Positions 35,666 through 45,143 are shown, counted from the stretch's first letter. The stretch: 64,000 nt of DNA from JALHOQ01 sp041739415 (GCA_041739415.1 JBGSNU010000035.1:185429-249428), one strand, 5' to 3'. Translations and numbers: made by a program. Notes: generated by a model not told the origin, from the sequence alone.

Positions 35666-36259
35666 ATGAAATCTGTTGTACTGACACTATTAGTCTTTAT
35701 GGGTACCCAAGCCACCGCCGAAGTCTACAAAATTGACCCTGCTGCAAGCAAAGTGGAATGGCTCGCTGGAAAAAAAATTGGTTCCAGCCACAACGGTGAA
35801 GTCAAAGTCAAAAGTGGCGAGGTGCAAACTGACAAAAAAGGCAAAATTAGCACCGCAAAAATCGTTGTGGACATGAAGACGATCAGCAACATGGATCTTC
35901 AGTCGGATCCCGGCAATCAAAAAAAGTTGGTTGGCCACCTTGCAAGCGATGACTTCTTTAAGGTCGACAAATTTCCTGAGTCCACATTTAACATCACCAG
36001 CATCACGCCCAAAGAGGGTGCAAAAGATGAGTATATGGTCAAAGGCGAGCTGACGATGCTTGGCAAGTCTGGACCAGTTGAGTTCCCCGCCAAAATCACT
36101 GCCGACAAAGGCACATTGACTGGAACAGCAAAGGTGACGATCGATAGATTGAAGTGGAACCTTCAGTATGGCTCTGGCAGCATCTTTAAAAAGCTCACTG
36201 CTGATAAGATTATCAACGATACTTTTGATCTGACTTTGAATCTTGTTGCAAAAAAGTAG
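35666..36259 (+). CDS. YceI-family periplasmic lipid-binding protein
   Basis: A 197-residue secreted protein with a signal peptide ending TQATA-EV. The mature part shows the YceI lipocalin-like pattern: YKIDPAASKVEW near the start, NQKKLVGHLASDDFFKVDKFPESTF (positions about 75-100), GELTMLGKSGPVEFPA, and a Lys-rich end. YceI proteins bind amphiphilic or isoprenoid molecules in the periplasm. AGGAGA precedes ATG 35666. It is transcribed alone; a terminator follows. Confidence 0.93.
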   Translation: MKSVVLTLLVFMGTQATAEVYKIDPAASKVEWLAGKKIGSSHNGEVKVKSGEVQTDKKGKISTAKIVVDMKTISNMDLQSDPGNQKKLVGHLASDDFFKVDKFPESTFNITSITPKEGAKDEYMVKGELTMLGKSGPVEFPAKITADKGTLTGTAKVTIDRLKWNLQYGSGSIFKKLTADKIINDTFDLTLNLVAKK

Positions 36260-36274
36260 ACGACACGGCATTCA

Positions 36275-36310
36275 GGGCCGCGGCAGCTTCTCCGTGGCCC
36301 AAGTTTTCTT
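36275..36310 (+). terminator. Rho-independent terminator after yceI
   Basis: GGGCCGCGG (36275-36283) pairs with CCGTGGCCC (36292-36300), one G-U wobble, around an 8 nt loop, and is followed by AAGTTTTCTT. It starts 15 bp after the yceI stop, in the gap before the convergent lyase-like gene. It is the best-formed terminator seen in the window. Confidence 0.7.
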
Positions 36311-36330
36311 AAATGTCCTATTTAATACAT

Positions 36331-37146
36331 TTATCGCGGCACGACGTCTCTGTAGGAATTGCCGATCCGAATATCATCAAACCGAGTTTCAAAATATCGC
36401 CCCGGCTCATTTCCCTTATAAATTCCAAACTTAATGCGATAGTGCTGGGGTGGTCGAAGGCCTCCCGCGCACTTGCCAGAGGTGAAGTGACCATAAGATG
36501 CATTGACTGTAATGGGGCGGCGAGCGTGATCCATCCAAACCGCCGCTGTCCCACGACCGCGCCGTGGATTCACATTGTAAGCGATGACGAACGAATGCCA
36601 TCTTCCCGGAATAAGATCCGCATAAGCAAAACTGCCCTCGCGCGAATCTCCTCGGGTCATAAAATTGATGCGATGACTGCGGTTCGGCCCTCGCACCAAT
36701 CGTATTCCCGCAATCGGGGCAGCGGGTGCACATTGCCAAAGCTGCATGAGATAAAAAGACGCGTCGGTGTGACTTGTTCCGGGGGGAATCATAAGTTTGA
36801 ATCCAATAAAAACTGTTTGATAAAAAGGAAAGTTCTCTTGAGTGATTGCCAGCTCAGTGCGGGTTTTCACCGCAGTGGTTGCGTTCCGAGTTGTGGCAAA
36901 CCGAAGAAAGCGCGAGCCCTCTCGACCCAAAATTTGTGGGGGTAAGCCCTGCCCGTCGCACTTGCCCAAAAAACGCAGGCCTCCCTCGATTAGATTTCCA
37001 CCTTGACCTATTCGAGTTGAGCAGGCGGTGGGGTTCTCAATTTGAGAAGACTTTGCTCCCTCGGCAGTCATTTCATAGAATGGTGCGGAATGTGCCAATT
37101 GAGAGGCTTGAAGCATCAAATATATGACTGTTGCACGTATGTACAT
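36331..37146 (-). CDS. Heparin-lyase-I-like secreted polysaccharide lyase
   Basis: A 271-residue protein with a signal peptide ending AHSAP. The body follows the PF14099-type jelly-roll pattern: FKLMIPPGTSHTDASFYLMQLWQ (positions about 115-135), PGRWHSFVIAYNV near 185, and YRIKFGIYKGNEPGRYFETRFDDIRIGN (about 235-262). Members cleave acidic polysaccharides such as heparin or alginate, but the substrate here cannot be named, and some homologs only bind. GGGGAG precedes ATG 37146. It sits next to the LamG gene and close to the pilus locus, so an extracellular glycan role is plausible. Confidence 0.75.
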   Translation of the reverse strand: MYIRATVIYLMLQASQLAHSAPFYEMTAEGAKSSQIENPTACSTRIGQGGNLIEGGLRFLGKCDGQGLPPQILGREGSRFLRFATTRNATTAVKTRTELAITQENFPFYQTVFIGFKLMIPPGTSHTDASFYLMQLWQCAPAAPIAGIRLVRGPNRSHRINFMTRGDSREGSFAYADLIPGRWHSFVIAYNVNPRRGRGTAAVWMDHARRPITVNASYGHFTSGKCAGGLRPPQHYRIKFGIYKGNEPGRYFETRFDDIRIGNSYRDVVPR

Positions 37147-37290
37147 AAGGCTCCCCAGCACTTCTGTGCTTATACTAGGGAGAGCTGCAAACTGTTGGCC
37201 AGTTGCTTGTCGAGCTTTGTAGGGGGAGGGGTTAGCGAGTGCCTAGGAATTGATCGACTGCATACACCCTGCAACCGCACGAGAAGACCC

Positions 37291-39156
37291 TTAAGGCTGC
37301 GCCAAAACGGCGATTTCCGCAGGTGTCAGAGTTCGATTGTAAAGTCTTGTCTCATCCATTTTTCCTCTGACGTCGCCGTTTTTTCCAGCGGAATTGTTTC
37401 CAATAGTGAGACGGCCACCATGGTCGAGCAGCGCAAGTGTGCTGGAGGAGCTTGCGTCAACCAATGCGCCGTTGCGATAAAGACGTATGCGAGTTCCATC
37501 ATAGGTACAAGCTAAGTGAGTCCACGTATCAAGCGGAACGGGTGTTGTCTTGTCGTAGCCTCCTGACACTAAATCATCGCGAGTTCTCACGCATTGAACG
37601 GCCAGATTGCCGCTGCAGCCGTTGCACAGGATCAGATTCCATCCTTGTTTAGTTCCGCCCGAGGTGCCTGTTTTGCCTACGAGGATCTGATACATCGGAC
37701 CACCAGCACTTCGGTAAACCCATGTCGATACCGAAAATGGAGCTCTCCCCGGAAAGTCAAAGACATCACCCACATCCACTCGCGTGGTGCTCACGTTGCC
37801 AAAGTTCAATGCGCCTTGCTTTCTGCCACCAGTCGGTGACCAGGGTGCCGGCGTGAAATTAATCAACTGACCATGGTTGGACTGAACGCTATCCGCGAGT
37901 GTGGTGCCTGTTGACTCGTCCATCTTCCAGCGCGCCATCAGCCCCGTGAGTAAACTGTCTGGTTCGGCATCGACAACCCATCTGACCGTGGCGCGAAGTG
38001 ACCGATTGCCAGCTCGATCAATCGCCACAACGTCCAGCGTGTGGGACCCGTCTTCAAGATTCGCAACGGTGTGGGCATTGCTGTTGGAGCACGGTGCCTC
38101 TAATCCAGCATCTAGTCGACAAACATGCCGCTCAACCCCTGATCCGGTTCCGTCTGAACTGGAGAAGGTCACTCGTGCCGTGGACGAAATGTCCACACTT
38201 GGAGGACTATCTACAATGGTCACCGTTGGAACTACACTATCCACTACAAACTGATGTTCGAATCGAGCCCGACTTCCAGCTGCATTTTGCACTTCGATTG
38301 AAGCGAGGTGCGTCCCATTGGGTAGGCCGGTCAATACCCACGGTGACTGACAGCCGTTCACCGTCTGGTTTCCCACCCGGCAAGTGACTGTGGGAGCTCC
38401 TGTGATATTGCCGATCGCAAATACATACTGTTGAGTCGATGCCGCCGAAAAAGCCAGTGGGCGTTGCGTGACATTGAGGCTCGGAACACGAGAGTCCAAT
38501 GTCCACTCATGCATTAGCACGGGTGAAACGTTGCCTGCGCCGTCGATTGCGCGAACGTCGAGTACATAGGTAGAGTCGACCAAACCAGACAGCTGGATTC
38601 TTGAATCACAAGTAGAAAACCCACCGGCGGCCTCAGTCTTCTTATGCACTCTGCACTCGACCCTCGCAAGTCCAGAGACAGCTTCCTCAGCTTGCACGGT
38701 GAAGGCGGGGTTGCGCGAGCTATCGATGGCATTCACGGCAGATGTAAACCGCAACGCAGGGGGGGTGGTATCGATTGTGATTTTTGCAGTAAAACAGCTG
38801 GTCTCTTCTTTGCGGAAATTTCTAAATCGAATGTAGAGATTTGCAACGCCATCGCCATCGTTCCACTCAACTGTTTTTAGCCCAGCAAACGGCTGCCACT
38901 CACCCGTGCTGCAGCTCGGATCACTGGTGATCAAGACCTCTTGCGCATATTTGTTTTTCAATTCGAGCTTGAGCGCTGAGCTGTTCGTGAGCGTGGCGCC
39001 GCCATTTATAACAACGGCCTTTTCATTTTCTGAGTTTACTACCGCATCGCTTGGGTTATCTAGCGTCAGATCGTAGGGACGATCACAATTTTGAAAGAGC
39101 CCGACTGTGGCAGTAAGAAGTAAAAAAATGAACACAGTCATCAATCGTTGATTCAA
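37291..39156 (-). CDS. LamG-domain lipoprotein with Ig-like repeats
   Basis: A 621-residue protein. The signal ends LFQNC, a non-canonical lipobox often seen in predatory-bacterium lipoproteins, with Cys24 the likely lipidation site. Residues 100-400 hold about three Ig-like repeats, each ending in a GxHxLDVxAIDxAGN-type turn (DSTYVLDVRAIDGAGN and DGSHTLDVVAIDRAGN are visible). Residues 405-620 form a LamG/concanavalin-like domain (GLMARWKMDESTG to TRLYNRTLTPAEIAVL). Such proteins bind glycans or surfaces. It is divergent from the first pilin gene, 229 bp away, and may share its control. Confidence 0.85.
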   Translation of the reverse strand: MNQRLMTVFIFLLLTATVGLFQNCDRPYDLTLDNPSDAVVNSENEKAVVINGGATLTNSSALKLELKNKYAQEVLITSDPSCSTGEWQPFAGLKTVEWNDGDGVANLYIRFRNFRKEETSCFTAKITIDTTPPALRFTSAVNAIDSSRNPAFTVQAEEAVSGLARVECRVHKKTEAAGGFSTCDSRIQLSGLVDSTYVLDVRAIDGAGNVSPVLMHEWTLDSRVPSLNVTQRPLAFSAASTQQYVFAIGNITGAPTVTCRVGNQTVNGCQSPWVLTGLPNGTHLASIEVQNAAGSRARFEHQFVVDSVVPTVTIVDSPPSVDISSTARVTFSSSDGTGSGVERHVCRLDAGLEAPCSNSNAHTVANLEDGSHTLDVVAIDRAGNRSLRATVRWVVDAEPDSLLTGLMARWKMDESTGTTLADSVQSNHGQLINFTPAPWSPTGGRKQGALNFGNVSTTRVDVGDVFDFPGRAPFSVSTWVYRSAGGPMYQILVGKTGTSGGTKQGWNLILCNGCSGNLAVQCVRTRDDLVSGGYDKTTPVPLDTWTHLACTYDGTRIRLYRNGALVDASSSSTLALLDHGGRLTIGNNSAGKNGDVRGKMDETRLYNRTLTPAEIAVLAQP

Positions 39157-39326
39157 AATGAGACCCCTTTATACATCTTAACCTCTATCGACTAGTTTAG
39201 CATTTTAGGTGAGACGTCTAGGCACACAATCTTCCTCAGTCTCACTTCGAGACTGGAGAGCCGCTTGAGATCCAAGGCAGCATCGCTCTGCGTTGACAAA
39301 CAGCTCTGCGCTTTCATCCAAATGTC

Positions 39327-39353
39327 TCAAGGTTTCCAGCCTTTGGTCGATAA
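39327..39353 (+). promoter_or_regulatory. Sigma-28 (FliA)-type promoter of pilin gene 1
   Basis: TCAAGGTT (39327-39334), an 11 nt spacer, then GTCGATAA (39346-39353) closely match the enterobacterial sigma-28 consensus TAAAGTTT-N11-GCCGATAA, with the -10 half identical at 7 of 8. The predicted transcript start lies about 25 nt before the pilin ATG at 39386. The same motif with the same spacer precedes the third pilin gene. Confidence 0.7.
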
Positions 39354-39385
39354 GACGACTAGACCTAGGGCCGAATGGAGCTTGA

Positions 39386-39931
39386 ATGCAGCGGGTGTTT
39401 GATAAATTTTTCTTATATATTGCGATGGGCATTTTGCTCCCTACCGCGAGCACCTCTGCAGACACCGCGATCGCCATTTTTGATCTGAGTGGTACAGTGC
39501 CCGCAATTTTCACAGCCTCCGTTCGCGGGCTCCCCGGAGACCTAGATCTTTCTCCCAACGTGACTGTAAACAATCGAAGGCTCGGACTGCTTCATTTGAA
39601 ATACAACATTAACGTGGCGAGTCTCATCGTGGCCAGCAGTACCGCGAGCGGCGGTCCCGAGAGTACGACGGGCGCGGTCTACACGTTTCAAGGGAGTGGC
39701 TTTCAAGTCTCAGTTAATCCCGCCTGTGTTTCAGTAGCACCGGCGTATCACTCGCCATTCACTCTGACCAATGCAGGGATTGATATTCACAGTGCGCTGT
39801 CGGGCAATCTAGTCCTTTCAGGTATCGAGGAAGATTGCGAAGTTATGGCGAGCTGGCAAGGCACGAGTCAAGCCCTACCCCTAGCGGGCGTATATAAACT
39901 TGGCATCACTGTCACGATGACTTCACTCTAA
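39386..39931 (+). CDS. Pilin-like subunit 1 of chaperone-usher system
   Basis: A 181-residue secreted protein with a signal peptide ending STSA-DT. It shares with the proteins at 45144 and 45914 the motifs GTVPAIFTASVRGLPGDLDLSP (positions about 35-56), LGLLHLKYN, a GIEEDCE segment and a final strand YKLGITVTMTSL. Two Cys (PACVS and EEDCE) would form one disulfide. The layout fits a fimbrial subunit with a donor-strand-type N-terminus and a terminal beta strand that binds the chaperone. It precedes chaperone, usher and adhesin genes on the same strand. GGAG precedes the ATG; a sigma-28-type promoter lies upstream. Its status as the main pilin is inference. Confidence 0.8.
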   Translation: MQRVFDKFFLYIAMGILLPTASTSADTAIAIFDLSGTVPAIFTASVRGLPGDLDLSPNVTVNNRRLGLLHLKYNINVASLIVASSTASGGPESTTGAVYTFQGSGFQVSVNPACVSVAPAYHSPFTLTNAGIDIHSALSGNLVLSGIEEDCEVMASWQGTSQALPLAGVYKLGITVTMTSL

Positions 39932-40046
39932 CGAGAGCCTTCTCCTAGACCTAACGCCGGGACAATTCTCCGTCAGTTGCCCGAACATTCCCTCCCCCGT
40001 ACTCTTACATATGAACTAATTTAAATTATTTTATTTGGGGGTACCC

Positions 40047-40847
40047 ATGTTTAGAACAGCTGCGCTTATTTTGATTATCGCCGGCGCGACGAGTGCCCAT
40101 GCTGCGTTCGAATTCTCCCCCATAATTTCGAAGTTAGCTCCATCCGGACCTGAGGCAAGTACGACATTCAATGTCTCCAACTCTGGGGACAACAAAATTC
40201 CAATACAAGTCACAATTGTTGCTCGCGACCCTGATGAAACAGGCAAAGAGGTCTACGCCGAAAACGAAGACATTTCAGATATGTTTCGAATTTTTCCAGC
40301 ACAGATGGTCCTAAATCCAAAAGAAACTCGCGCTATACGCGTGAGTTATGTAGGAACACCAAAGTTGAAGAGTGAGTTAGCCTTCAGAATTATTGCAGAA
40401 GAGTTACCTGTCGACGTTACCGATCCAAAAAAAGTTTACAAGAAGGCCGTTGCCAATGTGAGCATTGCCATAAAGTACGTGGGTTCACTCTACGTCACTC
40501 CTCCTGGAGCAAAGTCAGAAATGTTACTGGAGGCTCAGCCAGTCGATCAAGAAGTGCCCGTCACTGGCGGTAAGACCGCTGGGAAGGGAAAGGTGACGAC
40601 TGTAACAGAAAAAGTTCTGGTTCTGACCGTCACTAACAAGGGCTCCACCCATGAGATTATTCGAAAGCCCATTCTAAAATTGCAATCACTGGCGGATAAG
40701 TCAGAAATAGTTTTACAAGGCGCAGAACTTCCCACACTTGCGAATCTGAATATTCTGGCGGGAAAAACTCGCAAGTTTATCTTGACCTGGCCAAAGACTT
40801 TACCGGTGGGACCCTTAAAGGCGTCCTTTGAAGTTGCTAAAGAGTAA
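40047..40847 (+). CDS. Periplasmic pilus-assembly chaperone (PapD/CsuC-like)
   Basis: A 266-residue protein with a signal peptide ending AHAAF. The N-terminal Ig-like domain shows PapD-family features: STTFNVSNSGDNKIPIQVTIVARD (positions about 35-58), IFPAQMVLNPKETRAIRVSYVG (about 85-106, with the conserved Arg in the subunit-binding strand region) and FRIIAEELP. A longer loop (residues 170-200, GKTAGKGKVTT) is unusual. It holds pilin subunits in the periplasm and hands them to the usher. ATG 40047 follows GGGGG. Its stop overlaps the usher start by 20 bp. Confidence 0.88.
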   Translation: MFRTAALILIIAGATSAHAAFEFSPIISKLAPSGPEASTTFNVSNSGDNKIPIQVTIVARDPDETGKEVYAENEDISDMFRIFPAQMVLNPKETRAIRVSYVGTPKLKSELAFRIIAEELPVDVTDPKKVYKKAVANVSIAIKYVGSLYVTPPGAKSEMLLEAQPVDQEVPVTGGKTAGKGKVTTVTEKVLVLTVTNKGSTHEIIRKPILKLQSLADKSEIVLQGAELPTLANLNILAGKTRKFILTWPKTLPVGPLKASFEVAKE

Positions 40848-43800
40848 GCTCCGCCTTTTATCACTGGTGTTTATCGCCGCCATTCGGGTCCAGGCTGCTG
40901 CCAACGAAAATCTATATCCAATCGCTGAAGTCAGCGGCGAGGGATGGATCAATGTTCGCCGGAGTGATTCTCCAAGTGCACCTGTTATGGGACGACTGCG
41001 TAAGGGAGACACCTTCGCCGCACAGGCAGCCAGCGAGCGATTCCGAATCTTAGATGGACCGCTAGCCGGCGGCTACATTGCCGCGCCTTTTGTGACGCTC
41101 ACTTCAACCCAAGCTCCTTTGATCAAGTCTATGGCCGACGGGCTTTTGATTCGAGCCTATCCCGGCAAGAACGGACGAATCGTTGCGAATATCAACAATG
41201 GCGCCTATTTCACGGGCGAGCTCAGTGGCGAATGGTACACCGTAAAATCTGGACCCTTTGCGGGTCGCTTTATCAACGCCCAATTTGCCAAGCCGATTCA
41301 TGAAGCCGGCAGTGCTGCGACAGCCGCCAGACCCATGATCGTGCGAGGCGCAGCACTTGAATCCGCGCCAGAGGCGGCGGCGCCAGTGGCTACGCCAGCA
41401 ATTGAGCCCGAGCCTCCGCCAGCTCCAGTACCAGCGCCGGCGGACACGCCAGCGCCAGCGGTCTCTCCCTCCATGGCAGAGGCGTTTCTAATCAAATCAG
41501 ACTCAGTCAGCAAAAAAGGCGACAGCTCAAACACTGTAGAGGTTCCGGCAGTCACTGACCCACCGACCGAACAACAAACAAATCCTACGGTCAAAAGTAC
41601 AGCAGCTGCACCCGTGGAAACGGCAGTGAGTGCGAAGCCGCCGCCAGCGACAACTTGGGATGAAGCCAAAGAGCGACGCTTTAACGAAGGAGTCGATAAG
41701 ATCTTCAAGAAGAAAAAGACGAGCGCTGAAAGCAACCAAGTCACGATGCCCGTGTTTATCGATCAAAATAAGAGCCCGTCTGGCTATGTGTACACCCAGG
41801 TCATCGGCAGCAAAGAAATCCAGGTCGACTCGACGGAGTTTTTCAAAATTCTCCGGCAAGCTATTGCCGACCCCTGGTTTGAAAAGCCAGAAATTAAAGC
41901 GCTCATGCCCAAAGACAGTCAAACGGGCCCGCAGTGGACGCCAGTGCAAGCATTCAAGGATAGTGACGTTAACATCTACTACGATGACCTCAAACTCGAA
42001 GTGCGTGTCATTGTGCCCCCCGAGGCGCGCCCGGTCGAGTCGCTCTCAATAACGTCTGGCCAAGCCATCTTTGGTAAGCAGTCAGTCGAGCGACAATCCT
42101 TTGTGAGTAGCTACATAAATATAAACGCTACCGAAACCATTGACTCACGTCTCGTTGGTTACAATGACCGCCGATCGCCACTCCAAGCTCAGATTGAAAA
42201 TGGAACGAACGTTGGCAACTTCGTTCTTGAAGCCTTCGGCACCTACACCGAGCAGCGCGAGGATTCAGCGAGCGGGCGGAGTGCATTTATTCGACAAGAC
42301 GTTCGCGTCACTCGCGACTTTACCGGCCTCTTGTCACGTGGCTCTGTCGGGGATGTCGTATATCCGGTTCAGTCGTTTCAGGTCTACCGACCGCTCAAGG
42401 GCGCAAGCTTTTATCGGCAATACGCAATGGCACCCAGTAAACTAACCTATCCAACGGGCAACCGAGAAATCTTTTTAAAAAACAACTCGAAAGTCTATAT
42501 CTATGTGAACAATCAACTTCAAAAAGTTGTGGAACTCCCTGCCGGGAGACACCAATTAAAGGACTTTCAGTACACGAGTGGAATGAATGATGTTCGATTT
42601 GAAATCGTAGATCAGTTTGGCCAAACCGAAATTATAGACTTCTCTTATACTGCCAGCACCGACCTGCTAAAGCCCGGGTTTCAACAGTTCAGTTATGCGG
42701 CAGGCACTCCATCATCCTCTAACCCAACTTCTGGTGAAAGAGTATATGATGACACCAACGACACATTCTCGGCCTTTCATCGGTATGGATTTTCAGATCA
42801 CTTCACCGGAGGAGTCAACGGTCAGCTAGATTCAAAGCAATCTATCTTCGGGCTAGAAGGCAACTTTTCTCTCAAAAAGGGCTACCTAAAACTTGAGTCG
42901 GCCCTCAGCGGTACAGAAGACGTTGGGTCGGGCTATGCTTTGGGTTCAACCTACAATTACATCGATTATAAAGGGCCAGACAAAACTCAGCGCTCACTCA
43001 ACGCCGGCCTTGTTTATCGCTCAGATAGATTTTTGGAGTTCGGTACAATTACAGCTCCGGGTGTGGCCCGCAGGCTGAACCTTTCGGTGGGTCACTCTCG
43101 CGGCATCACCAAAATGATGGGTTTAAATTTTGGAATTAACTATGTTCTGAATCGGAGCCTAACAACCGATGCAAGCAACAGCTACCAATTGCGGCTAGGG
43201 CTTAGCAACCGCTGGAGCAATGGTATCTCAGGCAACGTCACCGCTGCACATTCAAAACTCAGTTCAGGCAAAGACGAAATCAGCCTCACAGCATTTTTAA
43301 TTTGGACATTTCCAAAACAGAAACAAACACTCTCTGCCTATGCGAACTCGGCTGACAGTTCATCCCGTATCGGTTGGAACTACAATCCATCCACGGGCGC
43401 TGACAGCGCCTCCTATCAAGCAAATCTTCGCGAAGATAAATTGGAGAAAGGCTACGGCGGCGGTGCCACTGTCAATGGCAATCGTGCTCGAGTTACGGCT
43501 CTTCATGAGGTGGTATTAACGAAAATTGATGAACCTTCGACTGTAGTCAAAGAGTCCGAGCGAGCTGACAATGTAACTACAATACAGCTCGGCACCGCGC
43601 TGGTCTTTGCTGGAGGTCGCTTCGGCATTGGGCGCCCAGTGTCGGATAGCTTTGCGATCGTTGCGCCTCGCAAAAGTCTAAAAGGTCAAAAGTTGATGAT
43701 CAATCCTGACAGTGAAGAAAACTATCTCGCAAAAACCGGATGGTTGGGGCCGGCTGTCGTTCCTGAAATATCGTCCTACAACCCAACAACTCTAGTCATC

Positions 43801-44175
43801 GGCGCTAAAGATCTTCCACTGGGAGTTTCTATCCCACAAGATCACTTCAATCTCTACCCGCGCTACAAATCCGGATATGGCTTTCCGCTTGGCAACGATG
43901 CCAACGTTTACCTCTCAGCCACCATCATAAATTCCGAGGGACAGCCGGTTGGTATGGCCTCGGGTATCGCGACTAACCTTGACGACAGCTCGCAACCCGT
44001 TATCACCGTCTTCACCACTCGCCGAGGAGTATTGCAATCTGAAGGCTTTAAGGCCGGCCGTTTTAAAATTGAAATTGAAGCAAATAAATATGAGCCCGTT
44101 GAGATCGTAATCCCGAAAGACGCGAAAGAAGAATATAGTCTCGGAACACTGAAGCTCAAAGAGCGCCAGGAGTAA
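40828..44175 (+). CDS. Outer-membrane fimbrial usher with two N-terminal SH3-like domains
   Basis: A 1115-residue usher, longer than usual (about 800-870). After a signal peptide, residues about 25-95 and 96-160 form two SH3b-like repeats (GEGWINVRRSDSPSAP..., GLLIRAYPGKNGRIVA...), then a Pro/Ala-rich linker at 180-216. The usher core follows, with RQDVRVTRDF, SFQVYRPLKGASFYRQYAMAP (about 525-545), KVYIYVNNQLQKVVELPAG and GMNDVRFEIVDQFGQTE, all typical of ushers. The rest is a beta-rich barrel region and a C-terminal domain near 1000-1115. SH3b domains often bind peptidoglycan, so the fusion may anchor the usher to the wall. TTG 40828 is the only start giving a signal peptide. Confidence 0.9.
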   Translation: MKLLKSKLRLLSLVFIAAIRVQAAANENLYPIAEVSGEGWINVRRSDSPSAPVMGRLRKGDTFAAQAASERFRILDGPLAGGYIAAPFVTLTSTQAPLIKSMADGLLIRAYPGKNGRIVANINNGAYFTGELSGEWYTVKSGPFAGRFINAQFAKPIHEAGSAATAARPMIVRGAALESAPEAAAPVATPAIEPEPPPAPVPAPADTPAPAVSPSMAEAFLIKSDSVSKKGDSSNTVEVPAVTDPPTEQQTNPTVKSTAAAPVETAVSAKPPPATTWDEAKERRFNEGVDKIFKKKKTSAESNQVTMPVFIDQNKSPSGYVYTQVIGSKEIQVDSTEFFKILRQAIADPWFEKPEIKALMPKDSQTGPQWTPVQAFKDSDVNIYYDDLKLEVRVIVPPEARPVESLSITSGQAIFGKQSVERQSFVSSYININATETIDSRLVGYNDRRSPLQAQIENGTNVGNFVLEAFGTYTEQREDSASGRSAFIRQDVRVTRDFTGLLSRGSVGDVVYPVQSFQVYRPLKGASFYRQYAMAPSKLTYPTGNREIFLKNNSKVYIYVNNQLQKVVELPAGRHQLKDFQYTSGMNDVRFEIVDQFGQTEIIDFSYTASTDLLKPGFQQFSYAAGTPSSSNPTSGERVYDDTNDTFSAFHRYGFSDHFTGGVNGQLDSKQSIFGLEGNFSLKKGYLKLESALSGTEDVGSGYALGSTYNYIDYKGPDKTQRSLNAGLVYRSDRFLEFGTITAPGVARRLNLSVGHSRGITKMMGLNFGINYVLNRSLTTDASNSYQLRLGLSNRWSNGISGNVTAAHSKLSSGKDEISLTAFLIWTFPKQKQTLSAYANSADSSSRIGWNYNPSTGADSASYQANLREDKLEKGYGGGATVNGNRARVTALHEVVLTKIDEPSTVVKESERADNVTTIQLGTALVFAGGRFGIGRPVSDSFAIVAPRKSLKGQKLMINPDSEENYLAKTGWLGPAVVPEISSYNPTTLVIGAKDLPLGVSIPQDHFNLYPRYKSGYGFPLGNDANVYLSATIINSEGQPVGMASGIATNLDDSSQPVITVFTTRRGVLQSEGFKAGRFKIEIEANKYEPVEIVIPKDAKEEYSLGTLKLKERQE

Positions 44176-44179
44176 ATCT

Positions 44180-45136
44180 ATGTGTGATCTTCAAAAACAT
44201 TTTCGAAAAACCTTTCTCTTCGTATGTATTGTCGCCACGGATTGGGCTGGCGCGGCCTGCGGTCTAACGTTGACCGCGAGCAATATCTCGGTCAATTGGA
44301 CAACAGCTTTTACCTATATCTCTGTGCCAATAACGGTGAACAAGGCCGGACCGGACTCTTGCGACTTCGGAATTGGCTTTCAAAAAGGGGCAGCCGCCTC
44401 TTATGCAACCAGGCGCGCAGCTGATGGTTCGAAAGAAGTGCAATACCAGCTCTACAAAGAAAACGCCCTGACCAACATACTCAAAGATGTGCCAGACGTC
44501 TCCAGTAACAATGAGGTTATCCAAGGTGGGTTTGCCGGTGGCACCAATATGAGCCAGGCCTCAACCTTTTACTTTCATATTCCCTACAATGCTGACGTCG
44601 CGCCAGCCCTGATTAGCGCCGGAACATTTGCGGATTCATTTAATGTCAGTCTTTACGAAGGCAGTGATCCATTGACCTTTGTAACGCCTGTGGACTCAGA
44701 AACTGTAACCGTATCAATCACAGTCCCAAAAATCATTGCCATATCTTTGGTCAGTTCCGGCGGGGGCTTTGTCGAAGGTCAAACCTCACGAAACGTAAAT
44801 TTAGGCTCCCTCTACGAGGGACAAGCTACCGGCTTGGATTTGCGGGTTCGATCAAACGCTGGTTTTGAGGTGACATTCTCTTCGCTAAACAACGGCAGTA
44901 TGAAACACGCAAGCGCAAATTCTCTGGTGCCCTATAAGTTTTATGTAAACGGAGCAATTCTAGATATGACAAATAGTTTGTCCGTGCCGGTTTCAGGAAT
45001 CACACGGTCGGGCCAAACCTCGCTCAGCGGATTGGCCTACCCCCTGAGAGTCGTAGTTGGGCGTGTTTCCGATGGCACCAAAGTCAGTGGAGCGCACGCA
45101 GACTCAATCACCATCACTGCAACGACCACCGAATAA
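44180..45136 (+). CDS. Two-domain tip adhesin with spore-coat-U-like domain (CsuE-like)
   Basis: A 318-residue secreted protein with a signal peptide ending GAAC. The N-terminal half (30-165) resembles the spore coat protein U (SCPU) domain used by archaic chaperone-usher pili: two Cys, a V-x-Y-Q-L-Y-K-E-N motif (VQYQLYKENAL at about 92) and alternating strands. The C-terminal half (185-318) is a second beta-sandwich ending in DSITITATTTE. Two-domain architecture at the end of a pilin-chaperone-usher row matches the tip adhesin CsuE. Its start is 4 bp after the usher stop. Ligand unknown. Confidence 0.8.
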   Translation: MCDLQKHFRKTFLFVCIVATDWAGAACGLTLTASNISVNWTTAFTYISVPITVNKAGPDSCDFGIGFQKGAAASYATRRAADGSKEVQYQLYKENALTNILKDVPDVSSNNEVIQGGFAGGTNMSQASTFYFHIPYNADVAPALISAGTFADSFNVSLYEGSDPLTFVTPVDSETVTVSITVPKIIAISLVSSGGGFVEGQTSRNVNLGSLYEGQATGLDLRVRSNAGFEVTFSSLNNGSMKHASANSLVPYKFYVNGAILDMTNSLSVPVSGITRSGQTSLSGLAYPLRVVVGRVSDGTKVSGAHADSITITATTTE

Positions 45137-45143
45137 ACATCTT

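Noticed and set aside
39185..39192. GTCGATAG (minus strand) as a sigma-28 promoter for the LamG gene
   Set aside because: The -35 position reads CACCTAAA; the match is too poor to list as a feature.
39237..39255. CAGTCTC/GAGACTG hairpin between LamG and pilin 1
   Set aside because: Only 7 bp, not near a gene end, no U-tract; no role can be argued.
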